Made by a program: the position numbers and the translations under genes
Part shown: in pieces, positions 1 to 8,694 of the stretch
How positions within the stretch are numbered: the first letter of the stretch is position 1
Layout of the letters: each line of letters opens with the position of its first letter
Notes under the pieces: model-generated
Told to the model about the DNA's origin: nothing
Databases searched by the model: none
The model's input: the letters and a program-made list of their open reading frames with translations, nothing else
Source of the DNA: Phycisphaerae bacterium
Lineage (GTDB): Bacteria > Planctomycetota > Phycisphaerae > Sedimentisphaerales > Anaerobacaceae
Assembly (NCBI GenBank): GCA_016782865.1
Contig: JADHXR010000078.1
Location: 1-35,772, forward strand
Reading direction: 5' to 3'
Length of the DNA: 35,772 nucleotides

Positions 1-1
1 T

Positions 2-61
2 GGCTACCTCGGTGACGACTTCATCGACGCCATCCTAACGCGGTCGCAAACCGAGAGTTGA
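2..61 (+). CDS. Possible 3' end of a gene entering from the left edge
   Basis: The first 20 codons of this frame read through to a TGA at 59-61, and nearly every third position is C or G, as expected for a coding tail in this genome. The other two plus frames hit stops within 36 bases. The visible C-terminus ends in ILTRSQTES. It is too short to assign a family. The sequence becomes AT-richer directly after the stop. Confidence 0.3.
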   Translation, partial: GYLGDDFIDAILTRSQTES

Positions 62-478
62 TGTCATCGACGCGTTGAATATGACAGTTCCCGGCTATTA
101 TGCGCACCTGTCCTCGATGAAGAATGGTGAAACGATGAAAATTCCGCAGTATTCACTATAATGCCTGAACTGTAAATGTATTGATCTGACCCGATTATGC
201 TGGGAAATATTTTTCTTATCCCGTTTATATTAGGGCACAAGATACCCTCTTTAGATTCATGGGAGAATCTACGCTTGTCAACCGAAGATCGGACCGCTGC
301 ACAACAGTAGAATTCACCGTAAGTGCTCATTGACATGTTTATAAATGGAACCGCTTTGGCGAGCTGATTCTCTTGACGCTGATAAATGACACCCGAGTCA
401 GAGGATTTTGGCTGATTTGTTTTTTCTTACAGAGACCTTCCCCTAATGACAAGAGCAGGGGGGCATCCAGATTGGAAC
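62..478. other. Intergenic stretch, nothing recognised
   Basis: This AT-richer stretch lies between the possible gene end at the left edge and the transposase remnant. A 90-codon open frame on the minus strand has no recognisable motif, no convincing ribosome-binding site and no coding-like third-position bias, so it is not called. The right end of the insertion sequence that left the transposase remnant should lie around 420-478, but I could not identify a terminal inverted repeat. Confidence 0.4.
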
Positions 479-946
479 CTACGCAACGTCCTTAAGCCGA
501 TAGCCAGTGACCCTTGTTTCGGGGAACAGATGTCGTTCGATGTTATTCGGGACTGTCTTAGAGTCACGATTTGGTTTCTCAGGCTTTCTGACATAGTAAA
601 CATCATCAGGACGGAGACCATTCAAAGTCATGTGTGGGCGCCAGGTGTTGTACCAGTCTTCGAATTCATCACATAACTTTGTCAGATGGTCAAAGTCTTT
701 GATGATAGCTGTGCGTTTGAGCCACTCATATTTCAAGGTTTTGATCACCCTTTCCGTGACCGAAATCGATCCGTGTTTTCCTATTGCGCCCAGACGTGGC
801 TTGATGTTCCGGCTGTCCAGTAGTTCTGCAAAGACCTCTCCAATAAAGACCTTGGCCTGATCTGAAATAATGTGTTTAGGTGCTCCATGTTTTTCAATGG
901 CACTTTCCAAAGCATTATTGATCCATCCGGCATTGCGTCCTTCTAG
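479..946 (-). pseudogene. Truncated DDE (rve/IS3-type) transposase remnant
   Basis: The reading frame encodes the C-terminal part of an integrase-core transposase. The second catalytic Asp lies in IISDQAKVF and the Glu in VTERVIKTLK, separated by exactly 35 residues, which is the classic D-x35-E spacing. The downstream region with YNTWRPHMTLNG is typical of IS3/IS481-like elements. Homology seems to continue a few codons upstream of the first possible start (TTG at 908-910), as EGRNAGWINNA, before an in-frame TGA at 947-949. The N-terminal half, including the first catalytic Asp, is missing, and the sequence beyond about 950 is unrelated. The element is therefore a dead fragment. It lies just upstream of a tRNA gene, but I see no att-like repeat of the tRNA end near it. 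Confidence 0.75.
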
Positions 947-1032
947 TCACCGTGCAAGGGTTGCAACCGCCCAGGGCCTGCGTCAAAAGTTGGTACGTTT
1001 TGGTACGCCCCCTTTCGGGAACTAAAAAATGG

Positions 1033-1062
1033 TTGACAGCATGTTCGGGAAGTTGTTATATT
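1033..1062 (+). promoter_or_regulatory. Sigma-70-type promoter of the tRNA-Lys gene
   Basis: A perfect -35 hexamer TTGACA (1033-1038) is followed after 18 bases by TATATT (1057-1062), a five-of-six match to the -10 consensus. The predicted transcription start near 1069 lies about 14 bases before the tRNA 5' end, which is normal for a short leader removed by RNase P. Confidence 0.7.
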
Positions 1063-1082
1063 GCTACGACTTAGAAAATTTA

Positions 1083-1155
1083 GGGAGTGTAGCTCAGTTG
1101 GTAGAGCAACGGCTTTTTAAGCCGTAGGTCTTGGGTTCGAGCCCCAACACTCTCA
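1083..1155 (+). tRNA. tRNA-Lys (anticodon TTT)
   Basis: This 73-base cloverleaf folds fully. The acceptor stem is GGGAGTG with CACTCTC (one G-T pair) and discriminator A. The D-arm is GCTC...GAGC. The anticodon stem is ACGGC/GCCGT around the loop TTTTTAA, giving anticodon TTT (Lys). The T-arm is TTGGG/CCCAA with loop TTCGAGC. CCA is not encoded; TTT follows the discriminator, so CCA must be added post-transcriptionally. The gene has its own upstream promoter and converges with the response-regulator pseudogene to its right. Confidence 0.97.
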
Positions 1156-1187
1156 TTTGGGCACCGTGTTCGGTGGCGACGGCGCGA

Positions 1188-1643
1188 TCAGTCGACGTTG
1201 GAGCTAATCGAGGGCAGTCTCATGCCTTCAAGAGAAAGGAACTTGCCGAGATTCTGAACTGCCTCCATGAAATGATGATAATCCACCGGTTTCACCATGT
1301 AGTAACTGCATCCCAGTTTGTAACACTGTTCAATCATGCTTGACTCACTTGTCGTGGTGAGCATGATTACCGGTATCTGTCGCAACTTCTCATCGTCCTT
1401 GATCCTTCTGAGAACGTCCAGGCCGTCTACTTTGGGCATTCGGACATCGAGGAGCACGATGTATCGCTTGGTTTCGTCCAGGTGCATCCCGTCGCCGGTG
1501 CGCGAGAGGAAGTCGAGAATCTGCTGGCCGTCCTTGAACTGGAGAATATCGTTGTTGACACAGGTCAATCAGAGATTCTTCTTTATGAGCTGGAAATGTC
1601 CGGCGTCATCTTCTGCAATGAGAATTACCATTTTGTTATCCAT
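1188..1643 (-). pseudogene. Response regulator (Rcp1-type receiver) broken by in-frame TGA
   Basis: The start codon at 1641-1643 follows a GGACTGGGG stretch and lies 14 bases after the stop of the upstream receiver gene. The first 24 codons encode the beta-1 strand and acidic pocket (VILIAEDDAGHF). A TGA at 1569-1571 follows in frame, and the same frame then continues with the rest of a receiver: phospho-acceptor Asp in VLLDVRMPKVDG, the conserved Thr in VIMLTTT and the conserved Lys in YMVKPVD. Alignment with the adjacent regulator places the TGA opposite a Leu in its SLLRAGV segment, with no residues gained or lost. A restart at the TTG right after the stop would lack the acidic pocket, so the gene is probably inactive unless the stop is a sequencing error. 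Confidence 0.85.
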
Positions 1644-1657
1644 TGACCCCAGTCCTG

Positions 1658-2098
1658 CTACTTGATTGAAGTTGTCTCGACGACCGACAAAAAGGCCCCA
1701 ATATTTTGAATACTTTCCGCAAAATCTTCGTTCTTTGCCGGCTTGACTATATACGTGCTGCAACCCAGATTGTAGCACCGGTCGATAGTACGGCGATCGT
1801 CCACGGCGGTCAACACAATCACCGGAATCTTGCTGAGCTGCCCGTCGGCCTTGATTTTTTCCAGCACCTCAATGCCGCCAACATCAAGAAGGTTGACATC
1901 CACAAACAGAACGTACTGCTGACTTGTGTGTTCGCTTGCCGGCTGCGAGCTTATCTCGAAAAGATAATCAAGTGTCTGGCGACCGTCGGCTAGGCGCAAA
2001 ATCTGATTGCTGACGCCAGCTCGCAACAGGCTGTTTTTCATCATATCAAAATGTTCCTCATCGTGCTCGGCAATAAGAACAACACCGTCTTTTTTCAT
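1658..2098 (-). CDS. Single-domain response regulator, Rcp1-type
   Basis: The 146-aa protein is a stand-alone CheY-like receiver with no output domain, of the type that partners phytochrome- and PAS-type histidine kinases. Visible landmarks are the acidic pocket around E11/D13, phospho-acceptor D67 in LFVDVNLLDVGG, T97 in VIVLTAVD and K119 in IVKPAK. The middle residue of the usual E-D-D pocket is His (H12), which may alter Mg2+ binding. The start follows an AAGGGAAAA ribosome-binding site. The gene lies 35 bases after the histidine kinase and 14 bases before a second, broken receiver, so the three look co-transcribed and this one is the likely working phospho-acceptor. It may act by protein contact or as a phosphate shuttle. 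Confidence 0.9.
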   Translation of the reverse strand: MKKDGVVLIAEHDEEHFDMMKNSLLRAGVSNQILRLADGRQTLDYLFEISSQPASEHTSQQYVLFVDVNLLDVGGIEVLEKIKADGQLSKIPVIVLTAVDDRRTIDRCYNLGCSTYIVKPAKNEDFAESIQNIGAFLSVVETTSIK

Positions 2099-2133
2099 AT
2101 TTTTCCCTTCTTGTCAAATAGGCTCCTCGATAC

Positions 2134-4467
2134 TCAGGCACCTGGCAGGGCTACGAAAAACTTACTGCCCGCTCCGGGTCTCGATTCGGCCCATACTTTT
2201 CCATTATGTCGGTCAATTATTCGTCTGACTATAGCCAGGCCGATGCCTTCGCCCTGTCTCTTTTCCGGTTCGAGCTGATAGAATATCTCGAATATCTTTT
2301 CCAGGTGTTCCGGAGCGATCCCGATCCCATTGTCCTCAACGCAGTAAATGCTCTGATTGCCCTGGTTTCTGCCGTGTATGCGTATATGGCCCGGCCTGGA
2401 CTCGGGCAGAAACTTCAGAGCATTTGTCAAGAGATTCGTAAAGACGCGGTTTATCTGGGAAGTATCGCCGAGACAATGCGGGAGCTGCTCGATATCGACT
2501 TTGACGTCGGCTTTCTCTATCTGGTATCCTATGCTCGCAGCGACGCCGGCCATCATTGCATCCATATCTACCGGCTCGATCTTGATAACAGCCTGGTTCA
2601 AATGACAGACGTCCAACAGACCGGATAGAAGCGAATCCATCTTTGTAGCACTTGTCAAAATGAAATCCAATGCACCAGGTATATCCTTATTCAGGGCGAT
2701 GTCCACCGCCTTTTCCACATTCGCGTTCTTCTTTTCACCTGTAAGGGCCGAGCGTATCAAATCACAACTTTGGGACAACTCGTAGCCGAACCCTTGAATG
2801 TTGACCAGCGGTGATTTCAGGTCGTGTGAAGCCGCATACAAAACAGACTCAAGCTCCTTGTGCTTGGCTTCCAACTCCTTGATAAGCCTGTGGCGGGCCT
2901 GCTCAGCATGCTTTCGAGCAGTTATATTCAAAACGCTGCCGCGTGTACTGACAAAATTGCCTTGCTGGTCGAACCTGGAAGAGGCATTGAGTATCACGTC
3001 GATGTGGTACCCATCTTTGTGCATAAGCGTGTACTCAAGATTTCTGGCGTGGCCCTTGGTAGTTATATCATGCCAGTGCTTTTCGAACTGCTCCTCTTCC
3101 TCCGGTACTATTAGCTCGGCCCACTTCTTTTTCCCGACAACCTCCTCTCTCTCGTATCCAATCATGGCCAATTCTGCTTCGTTGATGTCGATGACGACCT
3201 GATCCGGCCCAAAAATATGGAAGCCTATGGGGGCGTTCTTGAAGAAATCGCTGAATCGCTCCTGCGTTTCTCGCGCAGCCTCTTGGGCAAGTTTGCGATC
3301 GGTGATGTCGTATGCGATAGCGTATGTGATGCCCTTTTCCACCACAGGGTGGGAAACCCAGGAAAGCCATTTATAGGATCCATCTTTGCATCGGTAACGA
3401 TTCTCAAAACCAATAACCTCAGCCCCTTTCGCCAACTTCTCTTCAACAACTGCCGTCGTCTTGTCTCTGTCGTCAGGGTGGACGAAATCAAGGTAGGGTC
3501 TGCTGAGCAGTTCGTCCGATGAATATCCGAGGGTCTGCTCGAAAGAGGCGTTGATCCTCGTGAAATAGCCGTCGATGGAGGCTATGCAAATCATGTAGCC
3601 TGCCATATTGAAGAACTTCTCGATTTCCTCCTCTGAGCGCTTGCGCTCGGTAATATCCTCGGCCACCTCAATAAATCCGGTTGGCTTTCCATCCTCGGCA
3701 AAGAGCGGAAACGCCTGAATCCTGACGGGAAAACGACTTCCGTCATCACGGACTCCCTCGCCCTCTGTTTCTGCCGGTTTGCCGGTCCTGATCGCCTTGT
3801 CGCCCGGACAATGGGAGCAGGTCTCCTTGGCCTTTTCAAACATGTTGTAACACTTCTTGCCCACGAATTCGCAGGGATCACAGTCGAGCATTTTACCCAC
3901 TGCGGAATTGACGATGATAATGTTGTGGTCGGTGTCCACGTGAGCTATGCCGAGGCCAATATTGTCAGCGAGAGTACGATATCTTTGTTCGCTCACACGC
4001 ATTTGCTCTTCTATCTGCCTGCGTCCGGCAATGTCGCGCGCAAAAGCGCAGTTACATTCTTTTCCTCCATAATTCAGATAATTGACGGTGATTTCTACGG
4101 GAAATGTTGTGCCGTCTTTGGCGCAATGGACGGATTCGATGGTAAAGGAACCTTGACGACGCAACTGTTCCCAATGTTCGGCCCAGGCCTCTTCGGGAAA
4201 GTTCGGATCGATGTCATGAACAGTCATGGACAGAAGCTCCTCGCGGGAATATCCCAGCGAGCGGCAGGCTCTCTCGTTTACATAAACGAATCGCGCATCG
4301 GCTTCCATCCAAAATATCGCATCCGCGGCATGATCCAGACAAAACTGGGTCATCTTGAGTTGGTCAAAGGTCTTCGCTCGTTCGTTAAGATCGCCAAGCA
4401 TCAATTCGTCGTCGTTTTGCCCGTACTCATTAGGATTGCCTTTTGCTCTCCCGTCGTTTCTTCCCAT
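2134..4467 (-). CDS. Soluble multi-PAS sensor histidine kinase
   Basis: The 777-aa protein has no transmembrane segment, so it should sense a cytoplasmic signal. Four PAS domains lie at about 38-150, 158-275, 280-392 and 403-520, each followed by a short link such as EDITERKR or YDITDRK. The HisKA region follows with the phospho-accepting H548 in ASHDLKSPL. The HATPase_c domain (about 665-775) has the N box NLLTNALKF, the G1 box DNGIGI and the G2 box GEGIGLAI. PAS2 carries a Cys group, C196, C199, C206, C217 and C220, the last three in a KKCYNMF...TCSHCPG pattern that recurs in PAS kinases and could bind a metal or act as a redox switch. The start has an AGGAGA site at good spacing. Two receiver genes follow immediately and form the predicted phosphorelay. 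Confidence 0.93.
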   Translation of the reverse strand: MGRNDGRAKGNPNEYGQNDDELMLGDLNERAKTFDQLKMTQFCLDHAADAIFWMEADARFVYVNERACRSLGYSREELLSMTVHDIDPNFPEEAWAEHWEQLRRQGSFTIESVHCAKDGTTFPVEITVNYLNYGGKECNCAFARDIAGRRQIEEQMRVSEQRYRTLADNIGLGIAHVDTDHNIIIVNSAVGKMLDCDPCEFVGKKCYNMFEKAKETCSHCPGDKAIRTGKPAETEGEGVRDDGSRFPVRIQAFPLFAEDGKPTGFIEVAEDITERKRSEEEIEKFFNMAGYMICIASIDGYFTRINASFEQTLGYSSDELLSRPYLDFVHPDDRDKTTAVVEEKLAKGAEVIGFENRYRCKDGSYKWLSWVSHPVVEKGITYAIAYDITDRKLAQEAARETQERFSDFFKNAPIGFHIFGPDQVVIDINEAELAMIGYEREEVVGKKKWAELIVPEEEEQFEKHWHDITTKGHARNLEYTLMHKDGYHIDVILNASSRFDQQGNFVSTRGSVLNITARKHAEQARHRLIKELEAKHKELESVLYAASHDLKSPLVNIQGFGYELSQSCDLIRSALTGEKKNANVEKAVDIALNKDIPGALDFILTSATKMDSLLSGLLDVCHLNQAVIKIEPVDMDAMMAGVAASIGYQIEKADVKVDIEQLPHCLGDTSQINRVFTNLLTNALKFLPESRPGHIRIHGRNQGNQSIYCVEDNGIGIAPEHLEKIFEIFYQLEPEKRQGEGIGLAIVRRIIDRHNGKVWAESRPGAGSKFFVALPGA

Positions 4468-4540
4468 GGCCTGAGTCTCCTGTTTTTGCCCAACGACCGC
4501 GACCCGTTCAGGACTTATGTAGACTATCCCACTTCAACAC

Positions 4541-4571
4541 ATTGTACCGCCTTGGCGGCTTCAATGTGCAA
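4541..4571 (-). promoter_or_regulatory. Possible promoter with dyad spacer upstream of the histidine kinase
   Basis: On the minus strand a TTGCAC (complement of 4566-4571) and a TACAAT (complement of 4541-4546) are separated by 19 bases. The spacer contains the inverted repeat CCGCC-AA-GGCGG (4547-4558). The -10 is good and the -35 is weak. A 19-base spacer holding a dyad resembles MerR-type promoters, but no MerR-like gene is visible. The call rests on inspection alone. Confidence 0.25.
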
Positions 4572-4606
4572 TGAAATCTTCCACAAAAGTATGGGCCAAC
4601 TCGTTC

Positions 4607-6511
4607 TCAAGGAGATATCTCCAGCATAGATTCACACCAATGACGCAAGTCCCATTTGTCAAACTCCACATCGCAAGTGATAATGTAAAGACTCTTGGCA
4701 GCGTCGCTTGGCACAGTCGCTCTGAACCGGATTTCAGCTTCTTTACGCGGCTCGACGCTTCTGGACATCTTCTTGGGTTCCAGCCCGAAACCTTCCGGAA
4801 CATTGGGCTTGACGGTAAATGTGCGAACAGAGCTTGAATGATTCAGTATTTTGACTGTGATCTCGATATTTTGCCCGAACCCGGCTTTCTGACCGTAAGG
4901 ATGTATCCTTGCCCATCGCTCGTCGATTCCATAATTCGGATCATCCCATGGAAACAAGTCGGCCAGGATTTCAGTTCGTTTTGTCAACACTTCTATCATG
5001 TGTTCGAGCTGTGGCTTGTTGAAACGGAAAGTCTCGACAACATGTTGATTCACGAGCAGATAGTCCTGGGGCATCTTCAACAGAAGATCCAGACAATAGA
5101 AATAACCCGTGCCCCTATGAAGAAAATTGCGGTTCAGCAGGCAATAGTCATCCATCCCTGAGGGCGTAAAAGAGTCGCCTATAAAGAATATTTTCTGGCC
5201 GTCGTCTCTTTCGACCAGTAATGCGCCGTGATACAGAGTCTGCCCGGGGAAATAGTAGGAAGTCAGATCGAATTCCTTCCAGCGTTTTTTCTGTCCGTGA
5301 GCGAGGGGTGTCAAATTGGCGATCCTGTTCGCCGTCATGGCCGGAAGCCGGTAAGCTTCCGGACGCTCCAAAACGTCTGCCAATTCCCGGCAGCTATATA
5401 CGGGGCACTGAAACTGCCTGACAAGCTCGGCGACTTTATCCGTATGATCGTCGTGGTAGTGCGTTACGTAAACGCCGTCGAGGCCGGATAAACGTTTGGT
5501 CTTCACCAATTTTGTAATCTCTGCGATAATCGCAGTTGAACCGCAGTCAACTAACAAGCCGGACCCATCCTTTGACAGCAGAAGCCGGGAATTGCGGATT
5601 GGAATGACCCAATCAGGGGGCCTCTTCTCGACGACAGTCGCGTAGGCCATCCAGTCTACATCAGCCGGCGACTCCAAAGCTCTCTTGGCGAGCGTTTCAT
5701 AGCGGTCCTTGAAATACCAGTGCCCCGCGTTAATCGACAAATAGTTGCTGTAGGCTGCCTGTAATCTTTGAATCAGGAGGTTCACGGCAGATTCCGGTGT
5801 CTCAACGACAGGTCCGCGTGCGGGAATAAGAATGTCAGGATTCTGTTTTAGGACTTCGCGCAAGCTGCTTATCAGATCACCGATCCTTCCGGCATATCCA
5901 TGATAGCCCCGAATCTGCGCGTCAGCGACGGCATCCTGCAAACTGTAAAGGTCGAAAAGATGCCCGTCGCCGTATATAAGATCGCCGACAAATCCATATC
6001 TTCTTCCATCGACATCAACAAAATATGACACCGAGCCTCGTGAGTAGCCCGGCGTGTCCAATACTCGCAGGGACAAATCCTTCCATTCGATAACGTCTCC
6101 TCCGCGCACCGTCCGGCTCACGTCCAAAGGCTCCGCCAGTATCTTCGTAGTCTGCTGATCATAGTCGTGATATCTATTTTTGACAAACGCCGACCAGAAA
6201 TCGTCGACTTTGGCAAATTTGTCAACTTGGTTTACCGGCACGACAGATTCGGCTCCCTTGTCCACCAAGCTGCGTCCCGCCCAAACGAGGTCGCGCCGGC
6301 TGTCCGTGAATAGAACCTTCTGGGCCTTCTCCAACCTGCCGGCGGGGTCGCCGTAGATGACCAGCACTTGCCCCTGACTTTCGATGAACACGCCATTTAC
6401 CGAATCCCGGCAGAGCGAAACGCGAGGACTCAATTCTTGAACCTCGCCGGCACTCGATATGCCTGCCAAGGCAAAAATTACAATCGATCCAATGATAATC
6501 TTCTTTGGCAT
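4607..6511 (-). CDS. Secreted protein with two metallo-beta-lactamase-fold domains and a C-terminal beta-sandwich
   Basis: I start the protein at the ATG at 6509-6511 rather than 6550, because it follows AGGGGAG and begins a clear signal peptide (MPKKIIIGSIVIFALAGISSA); this gives 634 aa. The N-terminal half (about 25-270) has MBL-like features such as LDTPGYSRGSVSYF and FVGDLIYGDG but lacks the HxHxDH metal motif, so it is probably a degenerate domain. The second half carries an intact THYHDDHTD motif (H351, H353, D355, H356) and a later IGDSF, consistent with a dinuclear zinc hydrolase. The last 100 residues resemble an Ig-like or NEW3-type sandwich. The substrate is unknown. It lies upstream of the kinase with a 139-base gap that may hold a separate promoter. 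Confidence 0.8.
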   Translation of the reverse strand: MPKKIIIGSIVIFALAGISSAGEVQELSPRVSLCRDSVNGVFIESQGQVLVIYGDPAGRLEKAQKVLFTDSRRDLVWAGRSLVDKGAESVVPVNQVDKFAKVDDFWSAFVKNRYHDYDQQTTKILAEPLDVSRTVRGGDVIEWKDLSLRVLDTPGYSRGSVSYFVDVDGRRYGFVGDLIYGDGHLFDLYSLQDAVADAQIRGYHGYAGRIGDLISSLREVLKQNPDILIPARGPVVETPESAVNLLIQRLQAAYSNYLSINAGHWYFKDRYETLAKRALESPADVDWMAYATVVEKRPPDWVIPIRNSRLLLSKDGSGLLVDCGSTAIIAEITKLVKTKRLSGLDGVYVTHYHDDHTDKVAELVRQFQCPVYSCRELADVLERPEAYRLPAMTANRIANLTPLAHGQKKRWKEFDLTSYYFPGQTLYHGALLVERDDGQKIFFIGDSFTPSGMDDYCLLNRNFLHRGTGYFYCLDLLLKMPQDYLLVNQHVVETFRFNKPQLEHMIEVLTKRTEILADLFPWDDPNYGIDERWARIHPYGQKAGFGQNIEITVKILNHSSSVRTFTVKPNVPEGFGLEPKKMSRSVEPRKEAEIRFRATVPSDAAKSLYIITCDVEFDKWDLRHWCESMLEISP

Positions 6512-6921
6512 TATAATGGCTCCCCTGTATTGACCAAACCGTACCGTCATGATTCGTTCCTCGTCTTTTCTGCTCGACCGCCCTCATGATCCGTTGCGAA
6601 TCAGGTCTCAACCTGCCCAATTCTCTGAACACCTGCAAACATTTCAGGAAGCTATCTTAGCAGATGTATCGGCAGACTTCTACTGTTTCGGCGCTGGGCT
6701 TTCCAGATGGCTGGCGGCATTACGGTCTCAGGATTGACAACGGTGAAGAACACAGGCTCACACGTTGGTGCCCGCAATGTTCAAGAACATATTTCGCTGG
6801 AAAATCTCATCAATAACGGTATTATCTATTGCGTGACTACACATAGCAATCGCTTGCGCTTGCATGTTTGGCTCGCAAAGGAGACATGAAAACAGAACGC
6901 ACTGAATTTTGGAGATGAAGA
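6512..6921. other. Divergent intergenic region
   Basis: This region separates the minus-strand MBL-fold gene from the plus-strand sulfatase and must hold promoters for both. GGAG at 6911-6914 is the ribosome-binding site of the sulfatase. A TTGACA at 6734-6739 has no convincing -10 at the right distance. The short open frames here show no coding signal. I see no RNA gene or repeat. Confidence 0.4.
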
Positions 6922-8640
6922 ATGCAAAGACGTGATTTTCTAAGGGCGATCGCCTGCAGTGCCGTGACGGCCTCGCCGATAGTCTCATGGGCGGCCGGCC
7001 GGTCCGGCTCCAAAGAGGCCCCGCGCCCCAACATCGTCATCATCATGTCGGACGATATGGGTTATTCGGACATTGGCTGCTATGGCGGCGAAATCAACAC
7101 CCCGACGCTCGACGGACTGGCGGCCGGTGGCCTGCGATTCACCCAGTTCTACAACACCGCGAGATGCTGCCCGACTCGAGCCTGCCTGCTCACGGGCCTC
7201 TACCCGCACCAGGCGGGCGTCGGACACATGATGGACGACCGCGGAGAAGATGGTTATCGCGGCGACCTCAACCGAAACTGTGTCACTATCGCCGAAGTTC
7301 TCAAGACGGCGGGCTATTCCACATACGCCTCAGGTAAGTGGCACGTTACAAAGAAGACACAACCGCAAGGCCCGGAGGACAAATACAATTGGCCTCTCCA
7401 GCGCGGCTTCGACCGCTACTACGGCACCATCACCGGCGCCGGCAGCTTCTGGGACCCCTCGACCCTGGTCCGCGACAACAAGATGATCACTCCGCCGTCG
7501 GATCCGGAGTATCAACCTGGCGAACCGTACTACTATACCGATGCTATCAGCGACAATGCTGCCCGCTTTGTCCGTGAGCACGACAGGGGCAAACCTTTCT
7601 TCATGTACGTTGCCTACACCGCCGCTCACTGGCCGATGCACGCCCGCGAGCGGGACATCGCCAAATACAGGGGCCACTATGACGTCGGATACGAGCCGAT
7701 CAGGAAGGCGCGTTTGGAAAAGATGAAGAAGCTCGGCGTTATAAAATCCGATTCGGAACTTTCGCCGGCCCCAGCTTCCTGGAGCGACATCAAGGACAAG
7801 AAATGGGAGGCGGCCTGCATGGAGGTTTACGCCGCGATGATCGACTCGATGGACCAGGGTATCGGGCGCATCGTTGATGCTCTGAAGGATAGAGGCATGT
7901 TCGACAACACGCTTATCCTTTCCCTTCAGGATAACGGCGGATGCGCCGAATCCGGGGGCAGAGGCGAGAAGCCTCATCGGCGCCCAGAGAAGCCGACTTT
8001 TGAGCCGCTCGCCCCGGAGGCCCAACACTATTTCGGTTCGGTCCCCAAACAAACTCGTGACGGCTGGCCGGTCCGGCGAGGGCACGTCATGCCCGGACCT
8101 GCGGATACCTATATCGGCTATGGGAGGAACTGGGCAAATGTCTCCAATACTCCCTTCCGCGAGTACAAACATTATGTGCATGAGGGAGGCATCTCCACAC
8201 CGCTTATCGCTCACTGGCCCATCGGCATCGGGTCGAAGAATCAGCTCCGGCATCAGCCCAGTCACCTGATCGATCTGATGGCGACCTGTGTCGATGTTTC
8301 CGGCGCGAGCTACCCCAGCCGGTACAAAGGACAGAAGATCAAACCCATGGAGGGCAAGAGCCTGCTCGGCGCCTTTGCAGACAAGGCGATCCGGCGTGAA
8401 ATAATCTATTGGGAGCACGAAGGCAACCGCGCCGTGCGAGTCGGAAAGTGGAAAATCGTGGCCAAAGGCAGGGCGGGACAGGACAATGTCAATTGGGAGC
8501 TTTATGACGTCGAGGCCGACCGTAGCGAGTTGCACAATCTCGCCGGCGAGCAGCCCGAGCGGTTGAAGAAAATGGTGGACATCTGGCTAGCGTACGCCGA
8601 GAGGGCAAACGTTCTGCCTTGGCCCGTTAAAGCCAAATAG
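6922..8640 (+). CDS. Sulfatase (arylsulfatase family S1), Tat-type signal
   Basis: The 572-aa enzyme is predicted to hydrolyse sulfate esters, most likely on polysaccharide, outside the cytoplasm. The N-terminus has a twin-arginine-like signal (QRRDFLRAIACSAV), compatible with export in folded state. Metal ligands D44/D45 lie in MSDDMGYSD. The CxPxR signature is C82-C-P-T-R, and C82 is the residue to be converted to formylglycine. GKWHVTKK and LQDNGG supply further active-site residues. The C-terminal subdomain (WKIVAKG, ELYDVEADRSELHNLA) is typical of the S1_4-like groups, though the subfamily is not certain. The protein has the usual family length. It is the first gene of a tight run with two unknown paralogs and an FGE-like lipoprotein. 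Activity needs a formylglycine-generating enzyme, and none of the FGE-like proteins in this window has the full catalytic Cys pair. Confidence 0.95.
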   Translation: MQRRDFLRAIACSAVTASPIVSWAAGRSGSKEAPRPNIVIIMSDDMGYSDIGCYGGEINTPTLDGLAAGGLRFTQFYNTARCCPTRACLLTGLYPHQAGVGHMMDDRGEDGYRGDLNRNCVTIAEVLKTAGYSTYASGKWHVTKKTQPQGPEDKYNWPLQRGFDRYYGTITGAGSFWDPSTLVRDNKMITPPSDPEYQPGEPYYYTDAISDNAARFVREHDRGKPFFMYVAYTAAHWPMHARERDIAKYRGHYDVGYEPIRKARLEKMKKLGVIKSDSELSPAPASWSDIKDKKWEAACMEVYAAMIDSMDQGIGRIVDALKDRGMFDNTLILSLQDNGGCAESGGRGEKPHRRPEKPTFEPLAPEAQHYFGSVPKQTRDGWPVRRGHVMPGPADTYIGYGRNWANVSNTPFREYKHYVHEGGISTPLIAHWPIGIGSKNQLRHQPSHLIDLMATCVDVSGASYPSRYKGQKIKPMEGKSLLGAFADKAIRREIIYWEHEGNRAVRVGKWKIVAKGRAGQDNVNWELYDVEADRSELHNLAGEQPERLKKMVDIWLAYAERANVLPWPVKAK

Positions 8641-8694
8641 GCTTACCGGACAGAGACTAAACTGATGCTTTGAGATTAGAAAGAGACACAGCCT

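Noticed and set aside
1083..1155. tRNA-Lys as the attachment site of an integrated element together with the transposase remnant
   Set aside because: No integrase of the tyrosine type and no repeat of the tRNA 3' end were found; the remnant is a DDE transposase that does not target tRNA genes.
6512..6550. Upstream start (6550) for the MBL-fold protein
   Set aside because: The 13 extra residues precede the signal peptide and have no ribosome-binding site, whereas the ATG at 6509-6511 has AGGGGAG at suitable distance.
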